From: Dallia pectoralis
Taxonomy: Eukaryota; Chordata; Actinopteri; Esociformes; Umbridae
DNA length: 64,000 bases
Direction of reading: 5' to 3'
Assembly: GCA_029465975.1 (NCBI GenBank)
Contig: CM055730.1
Coordinates: forward strand, 17,775,918 to 17,839,917
Shown: positions 1-9,748 of the stretch, piece after piece
Position numbering within the stretch: the first letter of the stretch is position 1
Layout: every line of letters begins with the position of its first letter
Notes under the pieces: model-generated
Database searches by the model: none
Told to the model about the DNA's origin: nothing
What the model saw: the letters and a program-made list of their open reading frames with translations, nothing else
Position numbers and translations under genes: made by a program

Positions 1-104
1 ATTAAACATGTTGTAGTTTCTAAATGCTTCATCTGTTCTCTAACCACATTTGTATTGTATTTTCAATTGCCTGAATACATAGCAAAAACGCCACTGTTGG
101 AATA

Positions 105-110
105 TTTATT
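105..110 (-). promoter_or_regulatory. habp2: Candidate polyadenylation signal of habp2
   Basis: The minus strand reads AATAAA here, about 240 bases past the habp2 stop codon. Spacing fits a short 3' UTR; no transcript evidence is available. Confidence 0.45.
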
Positions 111-351
111 GACTGCAATCACTAATAGTTATCTAGGGAGAATAAAAAAATGGATTTCCCTTTAAATAGTAGATTGTGGGTGTGAATTGTGGGTGTTATT
201 GTTTAAAAATGGATGAATTTCTTTAGAGAATAAACACATGACCGATGTTTTGGTATTGTTAGCCCAAGTAAAAAAAAAATCAGAACAGTCAGATCTAAAA
301 CCACTTATAAAATGTTTAATTCCTGCTAGTCTTTGGACTCGCATATGCCAG

Positions 352-513
352 CTATCCTGCTTGTATCTTTGACTTGATCCAGTCAGTGAAGTGGGAGACA
401 CGCGCGTAGACCCCAGGCTTGTTCGCTCTCCCACACTGATCTCCCCAGCTCACAATACCATAGATGACATGGGTGCCCTGTTTGTCACAAGTCAGCGGTC
501 CTCCAGAATCGCC
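352..513 (-). CDS. habp2: habp2 exon 13: catalytic serine and C-terminus
   Basis: Acceptor ctcacag precedes GGC GAT TCT, so the exon opens with GDSGGP, the Ser195-type nucleophile motif. It continues through GIVSWGDQC and GVYARV, typical of the last strands of an S1 protease, to stop TAG at 352-354. 54 codons including the stop, phase 0 at entry. Confidence 0.95.
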   Translation of the reverse strand, partial: GDSGGPLTCDKQGTHVIYGIVSWGDQCGRANKPGVYARVSHFTDWIKSKIQAG

Positions 514-3500
514 CTGTGAGTCACAACCGAACATTCAGTCACATGTGAAACAGCTTACACAATTACAATCTTATTAATTTATGCAATCTTTATATAATAC
601 CAAACGCTAATGCATTTGAATTCGTCTAGAACTCGTTTGAACTGTTTAATGTGGTGATAACTGAGGGGTTATCTTTAAAAAAAGACACATGACAATCCAA
701 AACTCCTCTGTTATTGGAATCCTGTACTTAATTTTGTATTAACTTATCTTTCTTCAGAAACTCACAATGCACAAATTGATATTATACAATCCCCAATGTT
801 ATCTATAAAAGCAATCCCCTTAAGCTTTATTAAAACCCCACATACTCAATTAAAACAATAAAAAATGTAATGATATCATACAGTATAACTCAATCAGAGT
901 AATTTTTCAATCACCCACCTAACACAACCATGTTCCCATCCCACACACACCCAAAGCCTAGCCTTACTCACCTGGCAGGAGTCCACTCCTCCCTGCAGGA
1001 AACCGGCACAAAACATGCTGGAGTCTAGAAGTTTCCCATAGACATCAACATCGGAGCAGCTTTCCTGGTTAATCAGCATCACCTGGGCGTCCAGCAGGTT
1101 CCTGGAGCCATATGAAGCTGGAGGAAGAAGAGGCGATCAAAACGATTGAGGAAGACAGATAGCACACACTGACTAACTGTGAACAAATGAGACTGAACAA
1201 ACCCAGTGTATGATATGGACAGGATTCCATAAACACACATGTGAGACCCTTGTATTTAATTTAAATTCAACGGATACAGCAAATGTACATGTGAAACTAT
1301 TAATATAATCCATTCTTCATGACAACACAGCCGTGTGAGGACTACGTACACGAGCATCAGGAAGTACATAAAAACCTTCTCTTACAGTTCTCAGTGGCTC
1401 CCCACCCAGAGATGGTGCACTCAGATCCATCAGGGAACGGGTCACCAGGCAGGCAGGCTGTCCTCAAAAACTGGCTCTCAACGGCACAGCGGCCGTCCAC
1501 GCCTTTCAGCTTCAGCACCGCTTTGAGTCAGAAATAGAGGAAATATAGGTGTTACGTTATATACTTTGCATTCATTAAGATATAACAATCAGGACTGGTT
1601 ATCAATTTCATTTCACCTCAGTCAATTATATTTAGGTAGAGAACTAAACATCTGATTTTGCATTTAAGTCCTAAATTGCCTGTATTGAAACTGAATGAAG
1701 CAAAATGTTGAAAACAGATTCCAGAGAAAATGATTCCAACTGTAATTAAAGGAGCTTCGGGAGAGTTTGTAAATCACCTATGTCGTTGTAAACAGCATCC
1801 GAGGACTCCCGGTAGTTCTCGTGCCTTATGGCTTTCTCCACATCGATTGTCTGCTTCGAGGCTTCGTCCTTCCCTAACGTCAGACTACCACCCACCACCT
1901 GCATCTGAGATTTTGGATCGCTGGTCCAACACAACACAAAGCCACGGTTATGTGAATACTGTCCAGGGGATTGCAATGAAAACTGCATTTGCACGTTTTG
2001 TTATTTTGAAGACACTCACATCCAGAGCAGTAATGGTAAAGTGCCTCAATAAAGGGAACTATTGTCTGTTTTAACTTTACATTCTCCAACTTGTCAGTTG
2101 CTGGTCCAATGAATGTCAATTATACAACCATACTTACATGCAGTGTCCGGCAGTCAATGCCCAGCAGCTACTGATGAGCACCGCTCCACAGATGTGTCCG
2201 TACGATCGGGTGGTTCCTTTGGGCCGGACCTGCAGGGACAGCTGCCAGGGCTGGGCCCCTGGGATTGCTTTCAGGCCTCCGTAAATTCTGGTGATGGCCT
2301 TTTTCGGCTGGGTTTTCCCACAAGTGGTGAACTGATTATCAGAGTGGAGTATGGCTGTGGGCTTGGCTGGTGTTGGTACGGGCTTGTCTGGTGTTGGTAC
2401 GGGCTTGTCTGGTGTTGGTACGGGCTTGACTGGTGGTATTACAGGTTTGGATGGTGTTGGTACGGGCTTGACTGGTGGTATTACAGGTTTGGATGGTGTT
2501 GGTACGGGCTTGACTGGTGGTATTACAGGTTTGGATGGTGTTGGTACAGGCTTGAATGGTGGTATTACAGGCTTGGATGGTGTTGGTACAGGCTTGAATG
2601 GTGGTATTACAGGTTTGGATGGTGTTGGTACAGGCTTGAATGGTGGTATTACAGGCTTGGCTGGTGTTGGTATAGGCTTGAATGGTGGAATTACAGGCTT
2701 GGATGGTGTTGGTACAGGCTTGACTGGTGGTATTACAGGCTTGGATGGTGTTGGTACAGGCTTGGGATCAGGGCCAGCAGGTGGTTTAGGAGGAGAATCT
2801 GTACAACCACAGAAGAGAAATAACATGGGAAATGTAATTTGATTCAAGGCGTCCTTCTCCTTAAGTTAAAGTATGTATCTGGACCTGTTGGTGTGAAGGT
2901 GTGACTGCCGTTGGTCTGCGCTGGACAGTTGTGAATTCCAGTAGTATACTTGGGGCCAGTAGGAGGTTTGAGAGCATTACATTAAAAATTAATTTTACCT
3001 CAGCAAAAATGATTCTGTCTATTCTGTCCATGCAGAAGTGGTCAGAGCTATGACAATATGAAAGGATCACCTGTGGGCTTAACACACTTCCTGACAATAT
3101 GAAAGGATCACCTGTGGGCTTAACACACTTCCTGACAATATGAAAGGATCACCTGTGGGCTTAACACACTTCCTGACAATATGAAAGGATCACCTGTGGG
3201 CTTAAAACACTTCCTGACCATATGAAAAGATCACCTGTGGGCTTAACACACTTCCTGACCATATGAAAGGATCACCTGTGGGCTTAACACACTTCCTGAC
3301 CATATGAAAAGATCACCTGTGTTCTTAACACGCTTCCTGACCATATGAAAGGATCACCTGTGGGCTTAACACACTTCCTGACCATATGAAAGGATCACCT
3401 GTGGGCTTAACACACTTCCTGACAATATGAAAGGATCACCTGTGGGCTTAAAACACTTCCTGACCATATGAAAAGATCACATGTGGGCTTAACACACTTC

Positions 3501-6500
3501 CTGACCATATGAAAGGATCACCTGTGGGCTTAACACACTTCCTGACCATATGAAAAGATCACCTGTGTTCTTAACACGCTTCCTGACCATATGAAAGGAT
3601 CACCTGTGGGCTTAACACACTTCCTGACCATATGAAAAGATCACCTGTGGGCTTAACACACTTCCTGACAATATGAAAGGATCACCTGTGGGCTTAACAC
3701 ACTTCCTGACCATATGAAAGGATCACCTGTGGGCTTAACACACTTCCTGACCATATGAAAGGATCACCTGTGGGCTTAACACACTTCCTGACAATATGAA
3801 AGGATCACCTGTGGGCTTAACACACTTCCTGACAATATGAAAGGATCACCTGTGGGCTTAACACACTTCCTGACGTCACAGAAATCCCAAAGCACCGTCA
3901 GTCCTCTTCTTATGAAACACCACGGCATCTTATCACCATCTGGGTTTCTGAAACCAGTGAACAACAGAGTTTCATGTATACAGCAGCATTGTTTATTGCG
4001 TGAGAAATTAGGTGTCTGTTAATTGTGCATAATTTACTAATTTATAAGGAGTTTCTATAATAACACAGGGCCGTAGAGGGGGACACAACAGTAACCCAGG
4101 GAGACGGCAACCTGAATCCATGTGAACATCACCACCGCTTGGCCCCAGAGCCTCTGGACCAATGATGGAGAAAACATTTGGGGATAGAAGAGTGGAGAGG
4201 CTGCGGAAGGAGTGACTACCTGAGTCCATACCTCCAAAACCACTAACAGGAGGCCGCTCGTATCTCATGAATGACATTATAGGAAGGCAGCCCCACTCAT
4301 CCCATCTTTTAAACACACACCATGGCCGTAAACATTCCCTCAGTGTCTATTCCCTGTGTCTCTCCCTGTTACGACATATGTAACTGTTAAGCGAAGGATG
4401 TATCCTTATTGTAGGAAATTGGCTGAACAACCTTATTAAAAACGTGCCTCAGAAAGCTGTTCTGGAATCAGGGCCATAAAGTTCAGGTCAATATTTCCAT
4501 GTCAGCGCTCACTCCTACTGTGACAGTATGTGAATATGTGTGCAGAGACCTGCAGGAGTTATGTGGGCCCAATCCATCATCGTCGTCCAAGTTATTGAAG
4601 GGATCAGTGCCCTTCTGTAGTGTGAAATGGGAGTTCCAGAACAAACATTCATCTCCGCCATCCGTCTCAGACACTTTGCCGCGATACGACTCGCCCTGGT
4701 CCTCTGTTTTGTAGCAGTCATCCGGGCCTGGGGGGAGAAAGTATGACATCACTTTCAATCAGATAAGCAGCGATTGTCGACAGGTGGCAAAAAGAAAATT
4801 GAACTTGATATTAAAAAATTGCGTAAACTACATTTTTAGTTACTGAAATGGATGGATGACTCCGACTTCGTAGCCTGACTGAAGATCTGTAACGGGCTAT
4901 GTTTATTTACCAACATTGCAAAATCGTCCACTAAAACCGTTGGGGCAGTCACAGTTGAAGTTCATGTCGTCCTTGATGCATTTGCCTCCGTTCTTACATG
5001 GATTAGGCTGACAAACCGCGGCTGGAAAATAAACATCATTTTAGAAACTTCAATTTAGAAACAATGTTATAGAAAAACATCATGCCTAGCTAAAGAAAAC
5101 TAGAGATTCTATAAAATATGAAGCTTTATTCTTAAATAACTCAAATTTGATATTGAACTTTTTTACAACTTCACATTAGATGGCTTCTCATCCTGAAAAA
5201 GTCTACGAGCAATCAGAAACTGTGTCCAAATCTTGAACCTTATAGATGATATTACCACGATCTAAAATAAATGTAATGGGAGACTGGAAGCCTCATGTAT
5301 TCTGTCAATAAAACCAGAGTTACATGACACCAATCGATCTGAATTTATATTTAGTATTTTATATATTTTTAAAGCTTATTACTTCCATCAATTTGTAGCT
5401 GCAGTTAAACATTGTAACTTTCCTTTAACCTTTTCATATATCTAGACATTACATTCACTTTAGAGATCACTGGCAATAGTATACATGAGCGCTTACGTTT
5501 TTCGCATTGTGGGCCCACGAAGGGTAGCTTGCACTTGCATTCAAAGAACGGGGCTTTAGAGATCAACACACACTCGCCGTGCCCACAACTGCCCCTGTTA
5601 CACCTCCTGATACCTGAAGGAGAACAATACATAATTACATCTACCTGTTACACCTCCTGATACGTTCGTTGGTGTTTTAAGCCCCCAAAGAAGTCTTTAA
5701 AAGGCAGCGCTGCATAGAAGGCACTCCCCACCCCCTACAGTTTCAACCAATCACAGCATGATTAGGGTTAGGGTTAGGGTGATTGGAGACTCACATCTAT
5801 GTCTCAACATCAGGCTTATAGCAATAAGGATTACTGACAGTTTCAAACCAGCTATTTTCTGAAAATCTGCTATAAATTATTATAAATTGAAGCAATAGTG
5901 TAAAAAGAGTGTAAAACTTTTGCAACTGACATAAGACTTATATTTCCCTTTACCTCTCTCGCATATCCTGCCTCTGAATGTCTTGGGGCAATCACATTTG
6001 AACCTTCTTTTTCCCTTGACCTCACATACACCATTGTTGAGGCAAGGATTTGGCTTGCATTGCCCTGCAAAATGAACACAGAGGAATATTGAAACAGTAC
6101 CAGATTGTTGAATAAAAACTGTGAAAATACAGCACACTGTCAAACCAGCAAGCTGGCCATAACTTCTGCATTCCTTTACCGATGTTGGTCCACATTTGGT
6201 TTACGTTCAACAATTCCAGTATTACAGTAAATATGTTAACTTTAGATGATTCAAAGAGAAATTATCCCTCCCATCAACTAGAGGAGAGTAATATTTGTCT
6301 TGAAACAACAAAAATGTATTAGGATTCTTTTTTATCTGAACCACAGCAGTAGTTAATACACATGACTTATTTAATAAGCTATCTGCAAAGTCAGTGCTAG
6401 AGTAAAAACATTCAAAATAATTTTTTAAGCTCAAGAAAGAATAGGCAATGAAGGCCTTTCAAAAAAGTGAATCTACCCGGAAGACTTGAATATCATAAAT

Positions 6501-7904
6501 TATTCTGAATAAATATGCATTGAATATAAATTGCATGTATCCGTGTATGACGGTAGAATGCCTGTGTTCACACGCAAATAAGGGCGATAAAAGATAAGAT
6601 AAAAACGTGTTTGATCCTCTGTGTTCATGTCTTACCATACGATTCCTGGAGATCATAAAGCCACTCGGCCTCGTCACTGTTGTCATCACTCGGATCGTCT
6701 TGGACTTTAAAGAATGGATCTAGATAAATAATAATAATAAAAATGAATGGATCTAGATGAATAATAATAATAAAAAAGAATGGATCTAGATAAATAATAA
6801 TAATAAAAATGAATGGATCTAGATGAATAATAATAATAAAAAAGAATGGATCTAGATAAATAATAATAATAAAAATGAATGGATCTAGATGAATAATAAT
6901 AATAAAAAAGAATGGATCTAGATAAATAATAATAATAAAAAAGAATGGATCTAGATAAATAAAATAAAAAAATAATAATAATGGATCTAGATAAATAATA
7001 ATAAAAAATGGATCTAGATAAATAATAATACAAAAGCATGGATCTAGATTAATAATAATAATAATTTAAAAAATGGATCTAGAATGGAGGTACACGGTCA
7101 AACGTGAGTGTGGTATGTTATCCGGCTCAATATTTAGGGCGACCCCTGGCGTGTGCGCGTTCATGCGTGCGCGCGCGTGAGTGTGTGTCAGTGCGTTGCT
7201 CGACGTGCGCGTGCAGATGTCTGTGATCGCGCATGGTTTGCCTATATAAAACAATACCCATTGTGTGTGATGAATGATCCAGTGCTCAAGTGCTTACCCT
7301 TTATGATATCCTCATATCTGGCACGCATTCTTCTTTGAATTTGTTCTTTTTTTTGCTCGTGTTGACCGTGGAAAGGACCATGTTCAGAAGATTCATGTCT
7401 CTCATGCTTATGTTCCTCATGCTTATGTTCCTCATGCTTATGTTCCTCATGCTTATGTTCCTCACGCTTCTCATTCTTCTCATGCTTGTGTTTATCTAAC
7501 TGAATATAGGATGTAACCGAAGTGTCCTTATCATATATCAACTAATAATCGATATTAGATTAGATACAAATTTCACCCTACATTGACGGTAACAAAAGGC
7601 CATCTTTATTATCGTGTGGTAAAAGAAGCAGGCATTTACCAAATTCCAAAGCCACAATAAACATTCATATCACCTAGGAATTGCAATAACAAACGTCATT
7701 GGGGGAATTTATCAATGACATCAGGATTAATTATTAGCGACACCTTAAGGAAATCAAATACATTAGATACTCTACTTTAATCCAGCTACAAAGTTGATCC
7801 CTCTATAGTAAATATTGATAATCAAGTCAGTATAGAAAACCTACTTTTACAGGTAGGATTAGCACCAGGAGAATGAAGCAGGAGAAGAACGGCTTGGATT
7901 TCAT
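352..7904 (-). CDS. habp2: Hyaluronan-binding protein 2 (factor VII-activating protease), complete, 13 exons
   Basis: Secreted trypsin-family serine protease of plasma; in mammals it binds hyaluronan and heparin and activates factor VII and pro-urokinase. CDS = join of 352-513, 972-1117, 1386-1520, 1778-1920, 2138-2798, 3850-3947, 4550-4727, 4911-5021, 5497-5613, 5954-6064, 6636-6719, 7298-7499, 7851-7904 on the minus strand. The exons total 2202 nt with consistent phases, giving 733 residues; human FSAP is 560. Order: signal peptide (1-18), His/Glu-rich segment (about 19-60), acidic stretch (about 86-113), EGF1 (114-150), EGF2 (151-189), EGF3 (190-226), kringle (about 230-316), Pro-rich repeats (331-463), activation site R489|IYGG, protease. 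Triad H537 (TAGHC), D585 (NDIA) and S683 (GDSGGP) is intact; D677 predicts Arg/Lys specificity. The EGF-EGF-EGF-kringle-protease order separates HABP2 from plasminogen activators and factor XII. The extra length is the His-rich and Pro-rich repeats. Confidence 0.95.
972..1117 (-). CDS. habp2: habp2 exon 12: protease domain
   Basis: Flanked by ttcctccag and gtgagt. Encodes the stretch from SSYGSRNLLDAQV to VDSCQ. The Asp of DSC, six residues before the catalytic Ser, is the S1-pocket residue for trypsin-like specificity. 146 nt, phase 1 to 0. Confidence 0.93.
1386..1520 (-). CDS. habp2: habp2 exon 11: protease domain
   Basis: Acceptor gactcaaag, donor gtaaga. Encodes VLKLKGVDGRC ... CLPGDPFPDG ... 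CTISGWGATEN; CTISGWG is the conserved S1 family motif. 135 nt, phase 1 to 1. Confidence 0.93.
1778..1920 (-). CDS. habp2: habp2 exon 10: protease domain with catalytic Asp
   Basis: The acceptor at the end of tgttggaccag was chosen because it completes the Ile codon split from exon 9 and gives DPKSQMQVVGGS, which aligns with the human DIKTRHLKVVLG segment. The other nearby AGs break the frame. Ends in YNDI (catalytic Asp), donor gtgatt. 143 nt. Confidence 0.9.
2138..2798 (-). CDS. habp2: habp2 exon 9: Pro-rich repeat linker, activation site and catalytic His
   Basis: One 661-nt exon. It opens with DSPPKPPAGPDP, then eight 14-residue repeats of the type KPVPTPSKPVIPPV (with V/F, I/V and A/S variants) and three 7-residue half units. 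Then come CGKTQPKKAITR|IYGG (activation cleavage after Arg), the start of the protease and TAGHC (catalytic His). Acceptor ttgtacag, donor gtaagt, phase 1 to 2. Mammalian HABP2 has no such Pro-rich block, so this looks lineage-specific. Confidence 0.93.
2350..2770 (-). repeat. In-frame coding minisatellite, 42-bp unit
   Basis: About ten copies of a 42-bp unit (alternating 21-bp halves) lie wholly inside habp2 exon 9. Unit length is a multiple of three and all copies are open. The opposite strand also reads open (a Trp/Tyr-rich and a Gly-rich frame), a by-product of the repeat. Confidence 0.92.
3045..3873 (-). repeat. 41-bp minisatellite containing the kringle-exon splice donor
   Basis: About 20 head-to-tail 41-bp copies. 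Each holds the last about 20 bases of habp2 exon 8 and its donor (minus strand AAGCCCACAG|GTGATC). The upstream-most copy is the exon end itself (donor at 3843-3849). Variants with GTGATCTT or one base change in the exon part occur, but nearly all keep CAG|GTGAT. Confidence 0.95.
3850..3947 (-). CDS. habp2: habp2 exon 8: second half of kringle
   Basis: Acceptor ctggtttcag. Encodes RNPDGDKMPWCFI ... WDFCDVRKC, the conserved C-terminal half of a kringle (RNPDG and PWC motifs). I end the exon at the first donor (CCCACAG|GTGATCC) because 98 nt then joins in phase to exon 9. The same donor recurs about 20 times downstream. Confidence 0.9.
4550..4727 (-). CDS. habp2: habp2 exon 7: first half of kringle
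   Basis: Acceptor tctcccccccag-type tract, donor gtctct after TGCAG. Encodes DDCYKTEDQGESYRGKVSET ... CLFWNSH ... GPHNSC, the first half of a kringle (YRG, C-x-W-N). 178 nt, phase 1 to 2. The donor gtctct is a weak match beyond GT. Confidence 0.93.
4911..5021 (-). CDS. habp2: habp2 exon 6: EGF domain 3
   Basis: Encodes AVCQPNPCKNGGKCIKDD ... FNCDCPNGFSGRFC, with six EGF cysteines. Flanked by attttccag and gtaaat; 111 nt, phase 1 to 1, the classic EGF-module phase. Confidence 0.94.
5497..5613 (-). CDS. habp2: habp2 exon 5: EGF domain 2
   Basis: Encodes CNRGSCGHGECVLISKAPFF ... CKCKLPFVGPQC, close to human FSAP EGF2. Flanked by ctccttcag and gtaagc; 117 nt, phase 1 to 1. About 20 bases of its 5' end recur without an acceptor at about 5644-5663. 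Confidence 0.94.
5761..5781 (+). repeat. Short interstitial telomere-like repeat
   Basis: Three tandem TTAGGG units in habp2 intron 4. Too short to imply an old telomere fusion. Confidence 0.6.
5954..6064 (-). CDS. habp2: habp2 exon 4: EGF domain 1
   Basis: Encodes CKPNPCLNNGVCEVKGKRR ... CDCPKTFRGRIC, with the six-Cys EGF pattern. Flanked by ttttgcag and gtaaag; 111 nt, phase 1 to 1. Confidence 0.94.
6636..6719 (-). CDS. habp2: habp2 exon 3: acidic segment
   Basis: Encodes DPFFKVQDDPSDDNSDEAEW ending LYDLQESY, acidic like the mammalian N-terminal region. Acceptor atttatctag, donor gtaaga; 84 nt, phase 1 to 1. The acceptor is the most downstream of a 12-copy array of the same site. Confidence 0.85.
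6708..7085 (-). repeat. Minisatellite carrying the exon 3 splice acceptor, mainly 33-bp units
   Basis: GGATCTAG (minus CTAG|ATCC, the exon 3 acceptor) starts at 6716, 6749, 6782, 6815, 6848, 6881, 6914, 6947, 6983, 7010, 7040 and 7075. Spacings are seven times 33, then 36, 27, 30 and 35. Each unit has a T-rich (TTA)n tract before CTAG, so every copy resembles a 3' splice site. Confidence 0.95.
7298..7499 (-). CDS. habp2: habp2 exon 2: His/Glu-rich segment
   Basis: Encodes LDKHKHEKNEKREEHKHE, further EEHKH pentads, then HGPFHGQHEQKKEQ and RARYEDIIK. The acceptor atattcag was chosen over ttag four bases later because it keeps phase 0 from exon 1 and leads in phase to exon 3. Resembles the His-rich regions of kininogen and HRG, which bind Zn, heparin or heme. 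The function here is inferred. Confidence 0.85.
7395..7465 (-). repeat. 15-bp coding repeat (EEHKH)
   Basis: Four to five tandem 15-bp units inside habp2 exon 2, each coding one EEHKH pentad, so copy-number change keeps the frame. Confidence 0.85.
7851..7904 (-). CDS. habp2: habp2 exon 1: start codon and signal peptide
   Basis: MKSKPFFSCFILLVLILP: basic start and a hydrophobic core, a typical signal peptide. Donor gtaaaa, 54 nt, phase 0. ATG at 7902-7904 on the minus strand. Confidence 0.88.
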
Positions 7905-7957
7905 GACGGCAGTGACTGATGTTGGACTGTGAGAGTGATTCTGTCTGGGTCGCTCAC

Positions 7958-7971
7958 GTTATTTACTTAAC
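7958..7971 (-). promoter_or_regulatory. HNF1-like near-palindrome upstream of habp2
   Basis: Minus strand GTTAAGTAAATAAC lies about 55-70 bases before the ATG. It resembles the HNF1 site (GTTAAT-N-ATTAAC) with one extra base, and also contains a TATA-like TAAATA. HABP2 is liver-expressed in mammals, which fits, but this is a motif match only. Confidence 0.3.
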
Positions 7972-8815
7972 TGTGTGTGGCAACACTAACCTTTGTATGT
8001 GCAAAGTGCTTTGGCATCTAGGTCTTTTACCGGACCGTGCAGTCCTATTGACTCTGTCAGTTTAGCTCATACCAACAGAGCTCATCTTCAGTTTTTTTTA
8101 ACGTTTTAAACGTTTGATAAAGGAAGCGTACACACACTAGTTGTTTCAAGGATGCTTCCTTGGTAGGACTGTTCCTTCCAAGTCATTTCCTTCAGAGGCT
8201 AGGTGAGACTCCTCTTTAGGATTCGAAGAACACGTAAATGGAACAGGCTAGCAAGTGCACGTCATTGCGTCATTACGTTAGTAAAAAGGTCCGCTTTTTA
8301 TTTTTTTTCTCGCTGTGGAGGTGGAAAAATGGAACTGCTACTATCTGTAACTTAAATCTCATGTTGGGGGACTGAACTGGATCGGAAAAAGAAAACAAGC
8401 ACATTGGTTTAGTCATTTGCTGCAAATTATAGGGCCTCAGAGCTGCTATTTACCAATACTGCTTGTTTGTTTGAATCAGTGTCGACTTTGGATTCACATC
8501 GTCAGCTGTGCAGGTCACACTTCAGTCAAGGGACATGAAGCATATTTCAGGCCAAACAGACATCCTCTGGTGAAATTGACATCTCTACAACTATATCAAT
8601 ACATTGTATGTTAGATGGATTAGATGGATTACTTGAACGCCAGAGACGCATGAAGAGGTGTCTTGATCTTTCCCTCGTATTTCCAACAGCTACACAAATA
8701 TATTCATTATTACAACATTTAAGTTATGCATTTGCATTTAATTAGTTGAATGGATGAAAGTGCAGAGACATTGAATCAAACTGTCAGCAGAAACATCTGA
8801 GGAGCAGTCGGCATT
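7972..8815. other. Intergenic DNA between habp2 and the TRIM-like gene
   Basis: Presumed habp2 promoter side. I see no exon, RNA gene or clear repeat here. Confidence 0.5.
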
Positions 8816-8817
8816 CT

Positions 8818-9052
8818 TGGTCATTCCGGGAATCACTAGGGGGAATCATTCTGGGAATCACTAGGGGGAACCATTCTGGAAATCACTAGGGGGAATCATT
8901 CTGGGAATCACTAGGGGGAACCATTCTGGAAATCACTAGGGGGAATCATTCTGGGAATCACTAGGGGGAATCATTCTGGGAATCACTAAGGGGGATCATT
9001 CTGGGAATCACTAGGGGGAATCATTCTGGGAATCACTAGGGGGAATCATTCT
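8818..9052. repeat. 25-bp minisatellite
   Basis: About nine copies of a unit like GGGAATCACTAGGGGGAATC followed by ATTCT, between the two genes. No splice site or coding potential seen. Confidence 0.9.
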
Positions 9053-9137
9053 GCAATATAGGAACAATCTTTTTGGGATTTGGAAAAAAACATTCTGGCA
9101 CAACCATTCTGAAAATCATTAAGAGAAACGTTTCAAT

Positions 9138-9748
9138 TCAAGATGAATTAGTTTGGAATTCACTAGGAGGATTATTCTCAAAAGCGCTAGTAGACGAATG
9201 TCCATTACAAATCACAATTGGTTGTGCGTTAGTACCGTTGTGGTCATGACCTGGGCACAACGCCAGGTGGAGACAGTCCCTGAACGCCCCGGTGCAGAAC
9301 GAGAAGAGAGGTGTCATGCAGTCTGCCCCCAGGAAAGACACCAGGCCAGCCGGGAAACTACACAGCACCCCGATACGACTGAAATGTTTTGAGGAGGGCA
9401 GCTGGCGGGGCACCCCATCGTGCCAGGCCGTGTACTCGCCGTCGAAGAACTCCACAGCCCAAGAGTCTGATCCGCGCCCCAGCCAGCAGTCCTCGGCCCG
9501 GCCCTTGCGGCAGATGGTGGTGTAGGTGAGACCCAGCTCCCAGTAAGTCTTTCCGGACACGTCTATTTCCCAGTAGTGACGTCCGGAGCTAAAGCCTTGC
9601 AGGCTGATCACGTTGAGGGTGGTGTCAAAGCGGCCCGGGAGCTCCGGCAGTTCCTGCCAGATATTGGTGTAGGTGGCGCTGTCACCCTGTGGAGAGATGA
9701 TCAGCTTGGGGTGGGCTGTCGCTGGGTCAAGGGAAACCTCGGTACTAT
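9138..9748 (-). CDS. PRY-SPRY (B30.2) terminal exon
   Basis: Acceptor ccttgctccccag. Encodes STEVSLDPATAHPKLIIS (PRY), GRHYWEIDV, YWELGLTY and WLGRGSDSWAVEFF with EYTAWHDG (SPRY core). The stop at 9138 is followed by non-coding DNA. The open frame of 203 codons is intact. B30.2 domains bind protein ligands. The last third (SFLGADCMTPLFSF) is more divergent than usual. Confidence 0.88.

Noticed and set aside
2113..2823. Plus-strand Trp/Tyr-rich and Gly-rich frames opposite habp2 exon 9
   Set aside because: Antisense shadow of the coding VNTR; the minus frame carries the conserved protease sequence.
5761..5781. Ancient telomere fusion from TTAGGG units
   Set aside because: Only three units in an intron; chance or repair-derived origin is enough.
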